A DNA stretch of 64,000 nt from Pseudotamlana haliotis. GTDB lineage: Bacteria; Bacteroidota; Bacteroidia; Flavobacteriales; Flavobacteriaceae. Made by a program: the position numbers and the translations under genes. The stretch's first letter is position 1. The number at the start of each line of letters is the position of its first letter. Below are positions 26,077-35,315 of this stretch, one piece after another. Under the pieces are notes generated by a model. The model saw only the letters and a program-made list of their open reading frames with translations, made no database searches and had not been told where the DNA came from. Location: NCBI RefSeq assembly GCF_008806375.1, contig NZ_WAAT01000025.1, positions 62,001 to 126,000 on the forward strand, given 5' to 3'.

Positions 26077-27168
26077 ATGCAATTAATTAAATCCTTACAG
26101 AGAAAAGCACCATTAGTAAGCCTCCTAGGTTTACTCCTAGTACTGAGTTCTTGTGGTTCCTACGAGTATGTTAGCGCGAGCAATGATGGGATTTATGCCG
26201 GATCTGTAGCGCAAACACAACAACAATACCAAGAAACACCTAATGATAATAACTATTATACGAATTACTTCAAGACCAAATCTATAGAATCTGAAAACTT
26301 CATAGAAGACCCTGCTATTTTTACCGATATTGATTCATACGAAAACTCTGCTTATACAGAAAATGATTCCATTGTTGATAATTATGAAGGTTATGCAGGC
26401 TGGGGCCAAAACAACAGCTCTGTTACCATTAATTATATTGATAATGGTTGGAATAACTGGGGCTGGGGTTATGCTGGTTGGGGTTACGGTTATGGAGGCT
26501 GGGGTTACGCTGGCTGGGGCTATCCAGGATACGGTTGGGGCTACCCTGGTTATGCATGGGGCTATCCAGGTTATGGCTGGGGTTACCCAGGATACGGTTG
26601 GGGCTACCCTTACTACGGTGGTGGTTATTACCGTTACAACAACAGATACTCAGCGTATAGCGCCACAAGAAGAGGTAGTTATAGAGGTTATGGAAACACT
26701 TATGCCAATAACCGAAGAAGCTCTTATTCAAGAAACAACGTAAATGCTGGAAACACAACACGTCGTAGTTCTGCAAGCACCAATAGAGGAACAACTTCTA
26801 AATACAACACCACAAGAAGAACCAGTGGCAATACCGTGACTAGAAATTCGCAAGGCACAACCACTAGAAGAAGTTATACAACTAATAGAAACCCATCTCA
26901 AACTGGAGTAACAAGAAGAACAACGACATCAAATACACCTTCAAATAATTCAACGAGAAGGTCAGCTTCTTCTAACACTAGAAAAAGCACGAGTACGGTA
27001 TATAAACAGCCTACAAGTCGTTCAAGTTCAAACTATAACAACAACCGATCTTCATCAAAAAGTTCAAGTTACACACCAAGTTCAAGTTCGCGATCTAGCG
27101 GATCATCAATGCGATCATCTGGAGGTAGCAGCAGAGGTTCTTCATCTGGAGGCGGTAGAAGACGTTAA
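26077..27168 (+). CDS. Lipoprotein with Gly-Tyr-Trp repeats and Ser/Arg-rich tail
   Basis: This is a predicted lipoprotein of 363 residues of unknown function. The signal peptide ends in the lipobox LSSC, with Cys26 as the lipidation site. Residues about 120-190 form a low-complexity block built on GYPGYGW and GYAGWGY units (at least four near-identical 8-residue repeats, with matching DNA repeats at about 26510-26610). The rest (about 195-363) is dominated by Ser, Arg, Thr, Asn and Gly (for example TRRTSGNTVTRNSQGTTTRR). Such sequences resemble surface or adhesive proteins, but no domain is recognised. It may be cotranscribed with nothing, since a long hairpin follows before the FadL-type gene. 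Confidence 0.7.
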   Translation: MQLIKSLQRKAPLVSLLGLLLVLSSCGSYEYVSASNDGIYAGSVAQTQQQYQETPNDNNYYTNYFKTKSIESENFIEDPAIFTDIDSYENSAYTENDSIVDNYEGYAGWGQNNSSVTINYIDNGWNNWGWGYAGWGYGYGGWGYAGWGYPGYGWGYPGYAWGYPGYGWGYPGYGWGYPYYGGGYYRYNNRYSAYSATRRGSYRGYGNTYANNRRSSYSRNNVNAGNTTRRSSASTNRGTTSKYNTTRRTSGNTVTRNSQGTTTRRSYTTNRNPSQTGVTRRTTTSNTPSNNSTRRSASSNTRKSTSTVYKQPTSRSSSNYNNNRSSSKSSSYTPSSSSRSSGSSMRSSGGSSRGSSSGGGRRR

Positions 27169-27190
27169 TATTAAAACCTCATAAAAAACA

Positions 27191-27230
27191 TAACCAAATA
27201 AGTTGATAATCACCTCAATTTATTTGGTTA
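27191..27230 (+). terminator. Terminator after the repeat lipoprotein gene
   Basis: TAACCAAATAAGTTGA pairs with TCAATTTATTTGGTTA over 16 positions (one G-U pair) and is followed by TTTAATT. Confidence 0.75.
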
Positions 27231-27262
27231 TTTAATTCCCTAAAACAATTAATACGATACAC

Positions 27263-28810
27263 ATGAAAAAGTTATATTTCCTATTCATAAGCGCATTGTC
27301 ATTATCGACCGTATATGCCCAAGATATCACTGATGCCTTGAGGTATTCACAAAACGAAATTCAAGGTACTGCTCGATTTAGAGCCATGAGCGGTGCATTT
27401 GGAGCTTTAGGCGGTGATTTAAGTGCTGTAAGTTTAAATCCAGCCGGTTCTGCGGTGTTCAGTAACAGTCACATTTCCTTCACCGGAACCTTTAACAACA
27501 AAAAAAACGAAACAAGTTATTTTAATGGTCTGACAAACACCGATGAATCTTGTTTCGGAATTAATCAAGGGGGTGCTGCTTTTATATTTGTAAATAGAAA
27601 TTCGAGTTCGCCTTGGACTAAATTTGCCATGTCCCTTAACTACGAACGCACCAATAACTTTAATGATTTCTGGCAAGCAAGAGGAACCAACACCAATGAC
27701 GATGGTAATTTCACGAATTCTATCGCTAGCTTTTTTTATGACTATGCTCAAGGGCAAAGACTCGCCGATATTTCAACATTACCTAACGAATCTATTGACC
27801 AAGCCTACAGAGCCATTGGAAACAGTTTTGGTTACGGAAATCAACAAGCATTTTTAGGTTATGAATCCTTTATATTAGACCCAGAATTTGACGATGACGA
27901 TAACACCACTTATTTTTCTAATGTTGCTTCTGGGGATTTCGATCATAAATACACTTATTTAGCAACAGGCTATAACGGCAAAATGAGTTTTAATTTTTCA
28001 ACGCAATATGAAGATAAATTTTCTTTAGGTGTAAACTTCAACTCTCATTTTATCAATTATGAACGCTCAACCGTTTTAATAGAAGACAATAACAATGTAG
28101 GTTCTACAGTAAATCACATTGATTTTGAAAACAGCCTACTTACAACTGGTGCTGGTTTTTCTTTTCAATTGGGAGGTATTTTTAACATCACTCAAAACCT
28201 TAGAGCTGGCGTTGTTTACGACTCCCCTACATGGTATTCTATTGATGAAGAAACGACACAATACATCAATACCGTAAGAGATGATGCTGGAACAACCATA
28301 TCTCAAACGGTTGATCCACACATTGTAAATATATATCCAAGATACCAACTTCAAAGTCCGGGGAAAATAACAGGAAGTTTGGCCTATATTATTGGAAAGC
28401 GCGGACTAATAAGTTTCGATTATTCTAATCAGAATTTTGGAAACACCGAATTTAAACCAACACACGACCCTGATTTTGCTGATCAAAACATTTACATGAG
28501 TAACGCTTTAACTCATGTTTCAACATATCGTATTGGTGCAGAATTTAGAGTGGTTAATCAATTGAGTTTACGTGGTGGTTACCGGTACGAAGACAGTCCC
28601 TATATAGATGATAACGTCATGAGTGAGTTACAAGGCTTCTCCGCTGGTATCGGCTATAACTACGGAAACATGAGATTAGACCTAACTTACGACCAAGCTT
28701 CAAGGTCATACCAAAACAATCTTTATAATCTAAATGGTGGCGGTTCACCTTTCGCTTCAATCGATAGAACAAATCAAAATGTAACACTATCTATTGGCTT
28801 CAGTATTTAG
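27263..28810 (+). CDS. OmpP1/FadL-family outer membrane transporter
   Basis: This is a predicted outer-membrane beta-barrel of 515 residues. It has a signal peptide (MKKLYFLFISALSLSTVYAQ). The mature N-terminus contains GTARFRAMSGAFGALGGDLSAVSLNPAG, which is the hatch-like start of the FadL/TodX/OmpP1 family (quoted here as two adjoining parts: residues 35-48 and 49-62). The C-terminus ends in alternating beta-strands and NVTLSIGFSI, an outer-membrane insertion-like ending. It could import hydrophobic substrates such as fatty acids, which would suit the fad operon of this genome, but it is not part of that operon. No terminator is obvious after it. Confidence 0.82.
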   Translation: MKKLYFLFISALSLSTVYAQDITDALRYSQNEIQGTARFRAMSGAFGALGGDLSAVSLNPAGSAVFSNSHISFTGTFNNKKNETSYFNGLTNTDESCFGINQGGAAFIFVNRNSSSPWTKFAMSLNYERTNNFNDFWQARGTNTNDDGNFTNSIASFFYDYAQGQRLADISTLPNESIDQAYRAIGNSFGYGNQQAFLGYESFILDPEFDDDDNTTYFSNVASGDFDHKYTYLATGYNGKMSFNFSTQYEDKFSLGVNFNSHFINYERSTVLIEDNNNVGSTVNHIDFENSLLTTGAGFSFQLGGIFNITQNLRAGVVYDSPTWYSIDEETTQYINTVRDDAGTTISQTVDPHIVNIYPRYQLQSPGKITGSLAYIIGKRGLISFDYSNQNFGNTEFKPTHDPDFADQNIYMSNALTHVSTYRIGAEFRVVNQLSLRGGYRYEDSPYIDDNVMSELQGFSAGIGYNYGNMRLDLTYDQASRSYQNNLYNLNGGGSPFASIDRTNQNVTLSIGFSI

Positions 28811-28926
28811 AGATTTTTAACTGAAAAAATATATTAATAATACTGCTGTAATTATTTGAATCGTTTTCAGACTAAAACAAAAAATTAATAATTCATCAAC
28901 ATCAAGTATAACAAAACGGAATTGCT

Positions 28927-28934
28927 TACCTTTG
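28927..28934 (+). promoter_or_regulatory. -7 box of folE
   Basis: TACCTTTG matches TAnnTTTG; the leader would be about 110 bases. The 238-base gap before folE holds no gene. Confidence 0.45.
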
Positions 28935-29048
28935 CAAACTAATTTTTGAAATATTAATCATACACCATTCAAACGCAACACTCTTATAAACAAAGAACTA
29001 GCAAATGAATGAATTTTATGATTGTTGAAAAATAATAGATTTTAACAG

Positions 29049-29726
29049 ATGAAATTTGATAGTAATTTAGACGATTTTGACGCCTTAGGAGAAGAACATA
29101 TTGGTACTTCTGAAGATACGCCAATGCGAAATGATGCTTTTAAACTGTCTAATGAAGAGAAAATAGACATTATAAAAGATGATGTGCGTCACATCATGGA
29201 AACTTTAGGTTTAGATTTAACAGATGATAGTTTAAGTGGCACGCCAAACCGTGTTGCGAAAATGTTTGTTAAAGAAATTTTTGGTGGCTTAGACCCTAGC
29301 AAAAAGCCTAGCGCTTCAACTTTCGACAATAAATACAAATATGGTGAGATGCTTGTTGAAAAGAACATTACCGTTTATTCAACCTGCGAGCACCACTTAC
29401 TACCTATAGTTGGTAGAGCACATATTGCATACATTTCAAACGGAACCGTTGTTGGCCTCTCTAAAATGAACCGTATTGTCGATTACTTTGCAAAACGACC
29501 ACAAGTACAAGAGCGTTTAACCATTCAAGTGGTAAGAGAACTTCAAGATGTTTTAAACACAAAGGATGTGGCTTGCGTGATTGATGCGAAGCACCTTTGC
29601 GTAAACTCTAGAGGTATTAGAGACATTGAAAGCAGTACGGTGACTTCAGAATTTGGAGGAAAATTCAAAGACATGGCGACACGTCGCGAATTTTTGGATT
29701 ACATCAAGCTCGATACTAAGTTTTAA
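29049..29726 (+). CDS. folE: GTP cyclohydrolase I
   Basis: This enzyme converts GTP to dihydroneopterin triphosphate, the first step of tetrahydrofolate and pterin synthesis. It has 225 residues. The zinc ligands lie in YSTCEHHLLP and in AKHLCVNSRG, and the core carries GLSKMNRIVDYFAKRPQVQE (GTP-binding and tetramer contact region). It has an N-terminal extension of about 35 acidic residues compared with the core. cysS follows 61 bases downstream on the same strand. Confidence 0.97.
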   Translation: MKFDSNLDDFDALGEEHIGTSEDTPMRNDAFKLSNEEKIDIIKDDVRHIMETLGLDLTDDSLSGTPNRVAKMFVKEIFGGLDPSKKPSASTFDNKYKYGEMLVEKNITVYSTCEHHLLPIVGRAHIAYISNGTVVGLSKMNRIVDYFAKRPQVQERLTIQVVRELQDVLNTKDVACVIDAKHLCVNSRGIRDIESSTVTSEFGGKFKDMATRREFLDYIKLDTKF

Positions 29727-29787
29727 AGTCATTTTGTAATTTACTTTATTAAGTCATAAACGACTCACAACATACGCTTAAACCACT

Positions 29788-31269
29788 ATGCAACTTTATA
29801 AAGACCAACCTATCAAAATTTACAATTCGCTAAGCGGAAAAAAAGAAACCTTTAAACCTATAAACGAAGGCCATATTGGCATGTATGTTTGTGGGCCTAC
29901 CGTTTACAGCAATGTTCACCTAGGTAATGTAAGGACTTTTATGTCTTTTGATATGATTTTTCGCTACTTAAAGCATTTAGGTTATAAAGTACGCTACGTT
30001 AGAAATATTACCGATGCTGGTCATTTAGAAAATGATGCTGATGCCGGTGAAGATAAAATCACGAAAAAAGCACGTTTAGAACAAATTGAACCTATGGAAG
30101 TAGTACAACGCTACACCGTAGATTTTCATAACATTCTAAACACCTTTAACTTTTTACCACCAAGTATTGAACCTACAGCTACTGGACATATTATTGAGCA
30201 AATTGAATTAATCAAAAACATCATTGATAATGGTTTTGCCTACGAAGTGAACGGTTCTGTTTATTTTGATGTTCATAAGTTTAATGAAACAAACGAATAT
30301 GGTAAATTAAGTAAGCGTAAACTTGATGATTTAATTCACAATACACGTGCGCTTGATGGTCAAAGTGATAAAAAAAACCCGCAAGATTTCGCCCTTTGGA
30401 AAAAAGCCGAACCGCAACATATTATGCGCTGGCCTTCACCATGGAGCGATGGTTTCCCTGGATGGCATTTAGAGTGTACCGCTATGAGTACCAAGTACCT
30501 TGGTGAGCAATTTGATATTCACGGTGGCGGTATGGATTTAAAATTTCCACACCACGAATGTGAGATTGCACAAAATGAAGCTGCTCTAGGAAAATCACCA
30601 GTAAATTATTGGATGCACGCCAACATGTTAGAGCTTAACGGGCAACGCATGTCTAAATCTACTGGAAACACGGTAAATCCAGACGAGTTACTTTCTGGAG
30701 ACAACAAATTTTTTAGCAAAGCTTATGCACCTAGTGTGATTCGTTTCTTTATAGCGCAATCATCTTATCGCAGCGTGCTAGATTTAACTGATGACGGTTT
30801 ACTAGCCAGTGAAAAAGGCTTTAATCGTCTTATGGAGGCCCTTAATATTCTAAACAACCTACAAGCCTCAAAAACGTCTTCTTTAGATATTTCAGCATGG
30901 AAACAGAAATGTTACGATGCCATGAATGACGATTTCAATTCACCTATTTTAATCGCTCATTTATTTGAAGCCGCTAAATATATCAATCAAATTAAAGAAG
31001 GTGTAGAAACACTAACTGCTGATGACCTAAACCTACTGAAAGACACCTTAAACAGTTTTGTTTTTGAAGTTTTAGGTTTAGAAAACACGGCAAATAGCAA
31101 TTCTGGCACTGATAAACTTTCAGGAGCTGTTGATGTTTTAATCAAATTGAGACAAGAAGCTAGAGCGAACAAAGATTTTGCTTTATCTGATAAAATTCGT
31201 GATGAATTAGCCGAAGTTGGTATTCAGCTTAAAGATGGTAAAGACGGGACTTCGTTTTCTGTGAATTAA
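29788..31269 (+). CDS. cysS: Cysteinyl-tRNA synthetase
   Basis: This class I synthetase charges tRNA-Cys. It has 493 residues. It shows the zinc Cys in [16 protein letters not shown] with the HIGH-equivalent HLGN, further zinc ligands around [10 protein letters not shown] and HHECEIAQ, and the KMSKS-type loop RMSKSTGNT. The C-terminal helical domain with [15 protein letters not shown] is standard. It is preceded by folE and followed by a palindromic repeat region and yidD. Confidence 0.97.
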   Translation: MQLYKDQPIKIYNSLSGKKETFKPINEGHIGMYVCGPTVYSNVHLGNVRTFMSFDMIFRYLKHLGYKVRYVRNITDAGHLENDADAGEDKITKKARLEQIEPMEVVQRYTVDFHNILNTFNFLPPSIEPTATGHIIEQIELIKNIIDNGFAYEVNGSVYFDVHKFNETNEYGKLSKRKLDDLIHNTRALDGQSDKKNPQDFALWKKAEPQHIMRWPSPWSDGFPGWHLECTAMSTKYLGEQFDIHGGGMDLKFPHHECEIAQNEAALGKSPVNYWMHANMLELNGQRMSKSTGNTVNPDELLSGDNKFFSKAYAPSVIRFFIAQSSYRSVLDLTDDGLLASEKGFNRLMEALNILNNLQASKTSSLDISAWKQKCYDAMNDDFNSPILIAHLFEAAKYINQIKEGVETLTADDLNLLKDTLNSFVFEVLGLENTANSNSGTDKLSGAVDVLIKLRQEARANKDFALSDKIRDELAEVGIQLKDGKDGTSFSVN

Positions 31270-31286
31270 TTTCCAGCCTAATTCAC
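31261..31286 (+). terminator. Hairpin overlapping the cysS stop
   Basis: GTGAATTA and TAATTCAC pair across 10 bases. There is no T-run, so termination here is uncertain. Confidence 0.3.
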
Positions 31287-31383
31287 GTCAACCTGAATTC
31301 ATTTCAGGTTCGCATAACATAGCACCCACAACTTGGTGAGATTCTGAAACACCCGCCTGCGGTCGGCAGGAGTTCAGAATATC
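31287..31383 (+). repeat. Palindromic repeat pair with a nested second palindrome
   Basis: AACCTGAA...TTCAGGTT (31290-31310) and ATTCTGAA...TTCAGAAT (31341-31380) are related hairpins in inverted orientation. The second contains an extra stem CCTGC-N5-GCAGG (31356-31370). Such CTGAA/TTCAG palindromes are, from memory, common in flavobacterial intergenic DNA. Confidence 0.6.
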
Positions 31384-31427
31384 GAAACGGAATTAAAGAA
31401 GTTTCCTAAATTCGAAAGAATAAAAAA

Positions 31428-31652
31428 ATGCTTAAAAAACTACTGATAGCACCGTTTTTGTTTTTGATAAAAGTGTATCAAACATTGATATCGCCATTAA
31501 CGCCCGCAACCTGTAGGTACCAACCCACTTGTTCACATTACGCTAATGAGGCCTTAACAAAACACGGATTTTTAAAAGGTGGATGGCTGGCAATAAAACG
31601 TATTTTTAGTTGTCACCCATGGGGCGGTTCAGGGTATGATCCGGTTCCTTGA
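31428..31652 (+). CDS. yidD: Membrane protein insertion efficiency factor YidD
   Basis: This small membrane-associated protein of 74 residues is thought to help YidC-dependent insertion. It has an amphipathic/hydrophobic N-terminal helix ([19 protein letters not shown]) and the family signature [19 protein letters not shown], then [24 protein letters not shown] with the conserved Cys and Pro residues. YidD is usually near rnpA and yidC; here it follows cysS and a repeat region instead. Confidence 0.95.
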   Translation: MLKKLLIAPFLFLIKVYQTLISPLTPATCRYQPTCSHYANEALTKHGFLKGGWLAIKRIFSCHPWGGSGYDPVP

Positions 31653-31695
31653 TTTTGTAGATTTGTTGAATCGTTTAACCGTTTAACCGCAAAGT

Positions 31696-31726
31696 CGTAA
31701 AAATTTGATGAAATCAAATTTTTACG
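31696..31726. repeat. Perfect 14-bp hairpin between yidD and pepD
   Basis: CGTAAAAATTTGAT, a GAA loop, and the exact complement. It lies between two convergent genes but has no flanking T-run. A short direct repeat GTTTAACC precedes it. It may end either transcript. Confidence 0.55.
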
Positions 31727-31754
31727 CATAACTCCTTAACTCCTAAAAAACAAA

Positions 31755-33215
31755 CTAACGCACAGGAATCTCCTTCAAAATTTCCAATACAAACTTCCAA
31801 TATTTTTGAACAGAAGAAATTTGAGCACGTTCATCTGGAGAGTGCGCCCCTTTAATTGTTGGTCCGAAACTAATCATATCCATGTTTGGATAATTTTGCC
31901 CCAGAATACCACACTCTAAACCAGCGTGGCAAGCAGCAACATGAGCTTTTTCACCATTTAAATTCTCATAAATTTTATCCATAACTTTTAAAATTGCAGA
32001 ATCCATATTTGGAGTCCAACCAGGATAATCACCAGAAACCTCAACCTCACAGCCCGTTAATTCAAAAGTTGCTCGTAACGTATTTGCCAAGTCATTTTTA
32101 GAGCTTTCTACCGAAGAGCGTGTTAAGCAGCCAATATGTATGTCTCCATCTTTAACAATAATTCGTGCAATATTATTAGAGGTTTCAACCAATCCAGGAA
32201 TATCAGCACTCATTCGGTATACGCCATTAACAGCAGCATAAATAGCACGTGTTAAACCTTCTTGCACTCCTAAATCCATAATGTGCTCAGGTGTTTCACA
32301 TTTCACCACCTCAATCACCAAATCTGGCTCCATGGTTTTAAGTTCTTTTTGTATGGTATTGGTGATAAGCGCCATTTCCATAATAAAAGCACCTTCGTGA
32401 ATGGCATCAATAGCCACAATAGCATGACTTTCGCGAGGAATAGCATTACGTAGGCTTCCTCCATTTATTTCAGATATTCTCAATCCGAAATTCTCAAAAC
32501 CATCAAACAATACACGGTTCATGATTTTATTGGCATTTCCTAAACCTTCATGAATTTGCATTCCTGAGTGCCCGCCTTGAAGTCCTTTTACAGTAATTTC
32601 ATATCCGATTTTAAACTCAGGTGTTTCTTCTAAATTGTAGTTTCGAGTTGCAGTCACATCAACACCACCGGCACAACCAACACCAATTTCATCATCTTCT
32701 TCGGTATCTAAATTTAATAAGATGCCTCCAGACAGCAACCCACCTTTTAGGCCCATAGCTCCTGTCATTCCCGTTTCTTCATCAATGGTAAACAAGGCTT
32801 CAATAGCAGGATGTTGAATCGTATCACTTTCTAAAATCGCCATTATAGTGGCAACCCCAAGTCCATTGTCAGCTCCTAAAGTAGTGCCTTTAGCACGTAC
32901 CCAATCGCCATCCACATACATCTCAATCCCTTGCGTGTCGAAATCAAAATTGGTATCGTTATTTTTTTGATGTACCATATCTAAATGGGATTGCATCACG
33001 ATGGTTGTTCTGTTTTCCATCCCTGAACTTGCAGGCTTTTTAATAATCACATTGCCAACTTCATCAACAAGAGTTTCTAAGCCTAAGTTTTCTCCGAAAT
33101 TTTTCATGAAAGCAATAACACGCGCTTCCTTTTTTGAAGGTCGTGGTACGGCGTTTAAATCTGCAAATTTATTCCAAAGGGCTTGTGGTTCTAATTGTCT
33201 AACTTCTGTGCTCAT
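31755..33215 (-). CDS. pepD: Aminoacyl-histidine dipeptidase (M20 family)
   Basis: This cytoplasmic zinc dipeptidase of 486 residues cleaves Xaa-His dipeptides such as carnosine. The first zinc ligands are in MQSHLDMVHQ, the bridging Asp in TTLGADNGLGVA, the catalytic Glu-Glu pair in TIDEETGMTGAM, and a further ligand in DTEEDDEIGVGCAGG. GGHSGMQIHEGLGNA marks the lid domain, and the last His ligand is near GPTIKGAHSPDE. The size and order match PepD rather than the shorter M20 peptidases. A TATCTTTG box precedes it. Confidence 0.95.
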   Translation of the reverse strand: MSTEVRQLEPQALWNKFADLNAVPRPSKKEARVIAFMKNFGENLGLETLVDEVGNVIIKKPASSGMENRTTIVMQSHLDMVHQKNNDTNFDFDTQGIEMYVDGDWVRAKGTTLGADNGLGVATIMAILESDTIQHPAIEALFTIDEETGMTGAMGLKGGLLSGGILLNLDTEEDDEIGVGCAGGVDVTATRNYNLEETPEFKIGYEITVKGLQGGHSGMQIHEGLGNANKIMNRVLFDGFENFGLRISEINGGSLRNAIPRESHAIVAIDAIHEGAFIMEMALITNTIQKELKTMEPDLVIEVVKCETPEHIMDLGVQEGLTRAIYAAVNGVYRMSADIPGLVETSNNIARIIVKDGDIHIGCLTRSSVESSKNDLANTLRATFELTGCEVEVSGDYPGWTPNMDSAILKVMDKIYENLNGEKAHVAACHAGLECGILGQNYPNMDMISFGPTIKGAHSPDERAQISSVQKYWKFVLEILKEIPVR

Positions 33216-33235
33216 CTTGTAATTATTTTATCGAT

Positions 33236-33243
33236 CAAAGATA
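33236..33243 (-). promoter_or_regulatory. -7 box of pepD
   Basis: TATCTTTG on the minus strand, with a predicted start point about 17 bases before the ATG. Confidence 0.55.
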
Positions 33244-33357
33244 GAAAAAATGCGCGCACCTAAACTTGAAATCATAAACCGATTCTTTAAGATTTAACAA
33301 AGTTTAACCTTCTTATAATCTTTCAGAATTCTAAAATTTATAACTCCATTTTTTTAG

Positions 33358-33365
33358 TATTTTTG
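33358..33365 (+). promoter_or_regulatory. -7 box of the DUF3810 gene
   Basis: TATTTTTG ends only 3 bases before ATG 33369, so the predicted transcript is leaderless. Confidence 0.45.
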
Positions 33366-33368
33366 ATC

Positions 33369-34436
33369 ATGCTCCAAAACAAAAAAACACTTTTAGCCTT
33401 AACTTTAATACCGCAAATTATAGGCATTAGAATACTTTCTAATTATCCTGAATTTGTAGAACGTTATTACAGCAACGGCATCTATCCCATAGTTTCAAAA
33501 TTATTTCGATATGTTTTAGGCTGGTTACCATTTTCATTTGGTGATTTCATTTATGCATTCACTATTGTCTTTGGCCTCCGCTGGCTTATATTGAACAGAA
33601 AACGCTTAAGGCTAGATACCAAAAACTGGTTTATTGATGTTTTTGCTTCTTTGTCTATCTTTTACTTTGTTTTTCACTTATTTTGGGGACTGAATTACTA
33701 CCGTTTACCTTTACATAAAAGCTTAAACCTTTCGCACGACTATTCTACAGAGCAGCTTATTGCTTTCACTAAAAAATTAATTGAGAAGTCTAATACCGTG
33801 CATCTAGAAATCACAGAAAACGATAGTTTAAAAGTAGATATGCCTTTTAGCAAATCTGAAATTCTTACAATGGCTCCTGAGGGCTACAAAAACTTAAAAA
33901 AAACGTTCCCTCATTTAGAATATCATCCTAAAAGCGTAAAGAAATCATTATTTAGCTATCCACTCACTTACATGGGGTTTAGTGGGTATTTGAATCCGTT
34001 TACAAACGAAGCTCAAGTTGATGGCTTAATTCCAATCTATAAATTATCAACCACCACAACTCATGAAATTGCCCATCAACTAGGCTATGCTGCAGAAAAC
34101 GAAGCCAATTTCATAGGCAGTATGGCTGCCATTAAGCATGATGATATTTATATCAGATATACTGGCTACACTTTTGGGTTACGTTTCTGTTTAAATGAAA
34201 TTTACAGACGAGATCCTGATTTATACGAAACTATGGCTAAAACAGTAAACCCAGGAATCTTCAAAAACTACAAAGAGGTTCGTGAATTTTGGGAAAAACA
34301 CCAAAATCCTGCCGAACCTCTTTTTAAATCTTTTTATAATGGTTTTTTAAAAGCGAACAAACAAAGCAAGGGGATGCAAAGTTATAATTATGTGGTAGCG
34401 CTTTTAGTTAACTATTATGAAGAAAATAACTTATAA
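33369..34436 (+). CDS. DUF3810 family membrane metallo-protein
   Basis: This is a membrane protein of 355 residues that I assign to DUF3810. Hydrophobic helices lie near the N-terminus, at about 45-75 and at about 90-115. The soluble part contains a zincin-type motif, His232-Glu233-Ile-Ala-His236 in TTHEIAHQLGYA, followed 5 residues later by AENEANFIG, which supplies the likely third ligand. It may therefore be a membrane-anchored metallopeptidase, though no activity is established to my knowledge. The TTG at 33363 lies inside the -7 box, so ATG 33369 is the start. It ends one base from the stop of the convergent lipoprotein gene. Confidence 0.85.
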   Translation: MLQNKKTLLALTLIPQIIGIRILSNYPEFVERYYSNGIYPIVSKLFRYVLGWLPFSFGDFIYAFTIVFGLRWLILNRKRLRLDTKNWFIDVFASLSIFYFVFHLFWGLNYYRLPLHKSLNLSHDYSTEQLIAFTKKLIEKSNTVHLEITENDSLKVDMPFSKSEILTMAPEGYKNLKKTFPHLEYHPKSVKKSLFSYPLTYMGFSGYLNPFTNEAQVDGLIPIYKLSTTTTHEIAHQLGYAAENEANFIGSMAAIKHDDIYIRYTGYTFGLRFCLNEIYRRDPDLYETMAKTVNPGIFKNYKEVREFWEKHQNPAEPLFKSFYNGFLKANKQSKGMQSYNYVVALLVNYYEENNL

Positions 34437-34437
34437 T

Positions 34438-35232
34438 TTACTCAACTAACTGAGCATCTTCAGGCATTTCAAAAATATCCTGATTTGCTTGTTCTTTGGT
34501 TAATTTCACATTAAAAAAGTTGTTTTCACTATGTACTGTTGTTGGTAAATTGTTTTCGTATTCATACCTAACAATAATTTTTGGCAATAACAAGCCATTA
34601 AATTCTTCCCATTCACTATATTTTCTAAAGTGCCATTCTTTAGCTTTTTCTTGACTAAAAAACGTAACAGTATAACCTAACCACTCCATTTTATATGTGT
34701 CAGGGTTGTAGTAGAGTGCATATTCATCTTCTGGCGACTCCCCTACACCACTTTCGTAGCCTACTTTAATACCTGGGTATGTTTTACCTTCAAAAACCAA
34801 AGGCTCAATATCACCATAAACAATGCCATCATCAGCCAAAATAAAAGGCATAGCGTAGAAATAAGACATTAAGTTATAATAGAATTTAGGTTTTCCTTTA
34901 TATTCAGCGTCTCCTTTATTTTGTAACCAAACTTGTTTTCCGTCGTAACCAAGCTTATGATCTGGCGTTTCTACTAAAGATTTTCTGTTCCATAAATCGG
35001 TTGAAGTCACCTCATCAACACCATTTTTTTGCATGCTAAACTCTAAAAAGCGCATCTTTTTCCATTGGTCTAATCCGCCATGAGCTTCAAATACTTTCTC
35101 TAAGGCTTCTGGGTAATTACTTTCAACAACCTCTTCAGTTTTGGTGGTTTCTGGAGCTACAACTGTTTCTTTTTTAGCATCTTTACAAGAAAACATAGAG
35201 ACAGCAATAAACAAATAAATAAAATTTTTCAT
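34438..35232 (-). CDS. Lipoprotein of the DUF6503-like family
   Basis: This is a predicted lipoprotein of 264 residues with a short signal sequence and lipobox MFSC (Cys16), then a charged linker with EETTKTEEVVESN-like composition. The body begins YPEALEKVFEAHGGLDQWKKM, a start seen in a family of Bacteroidota envelope proteins that I recall as DUF6503 and that resembles the LolA/LppX-type fold (heterogeneous beta-strand content, YDGKQVW). Its function is not known. There is no room for a separate terminator, since it ends 1 base from the DUF3810 stop. Confidence 0.7.
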   Translation of the reverse strand: MKNFIYLFIAVSMFSCKDAKKETVVAPETTKTEEVVESNYPEALEKVFEAHGGLDQWKKMRFLEFSMQKNGVDEVTSTDLWNRKSLVETPDHKLGYDGKQVWLQNKGDAEYKGKPKFYYNLMSYFYAMPFILADDGIVYGDIEPLVFEGKTYPGIKVGYESGVGESPEDEYALYYNPDTYKMEWLGYTVTFFSQEKAKEWHFRKYSEWEEFNGLLLPKIIVRYEYENNLPTTVHSENNFFNVKLTKEQANQDIFEMPEDAQLVE

Positions 35233-35297
35233 TTTGTGATTTTAAATGGTTTTAGGTTTTGACGAACGAAGATCTATTTAATTACATAAAAATCGAT

Positions 35298-35305
35298 TAC
35301 TTTTG
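35298..35305 (+). promoter_or_regulatory. -7 box of the RNA methyltransferase gene
   Basis: TACTTTTG lies 10 bases before ATG 35316 and implies a leader of about 7 bases. Confidence 0.5.
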
Positions 35306-35315
35306 CCTCACTTTT

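Noticed and set aside
26478-26660. Short CRISPR-like or repeat-array reading of the DNA repeats
   Set aside because: The repeats are coding, in frame with the lipoprotein, and have no unique spacers.
26330-26743. Alternative plus-strand frame inside the Gly/Tyr-rich lipoprotein gene
   Set aside because: It arises from the repeat composition; no start signal or family match.
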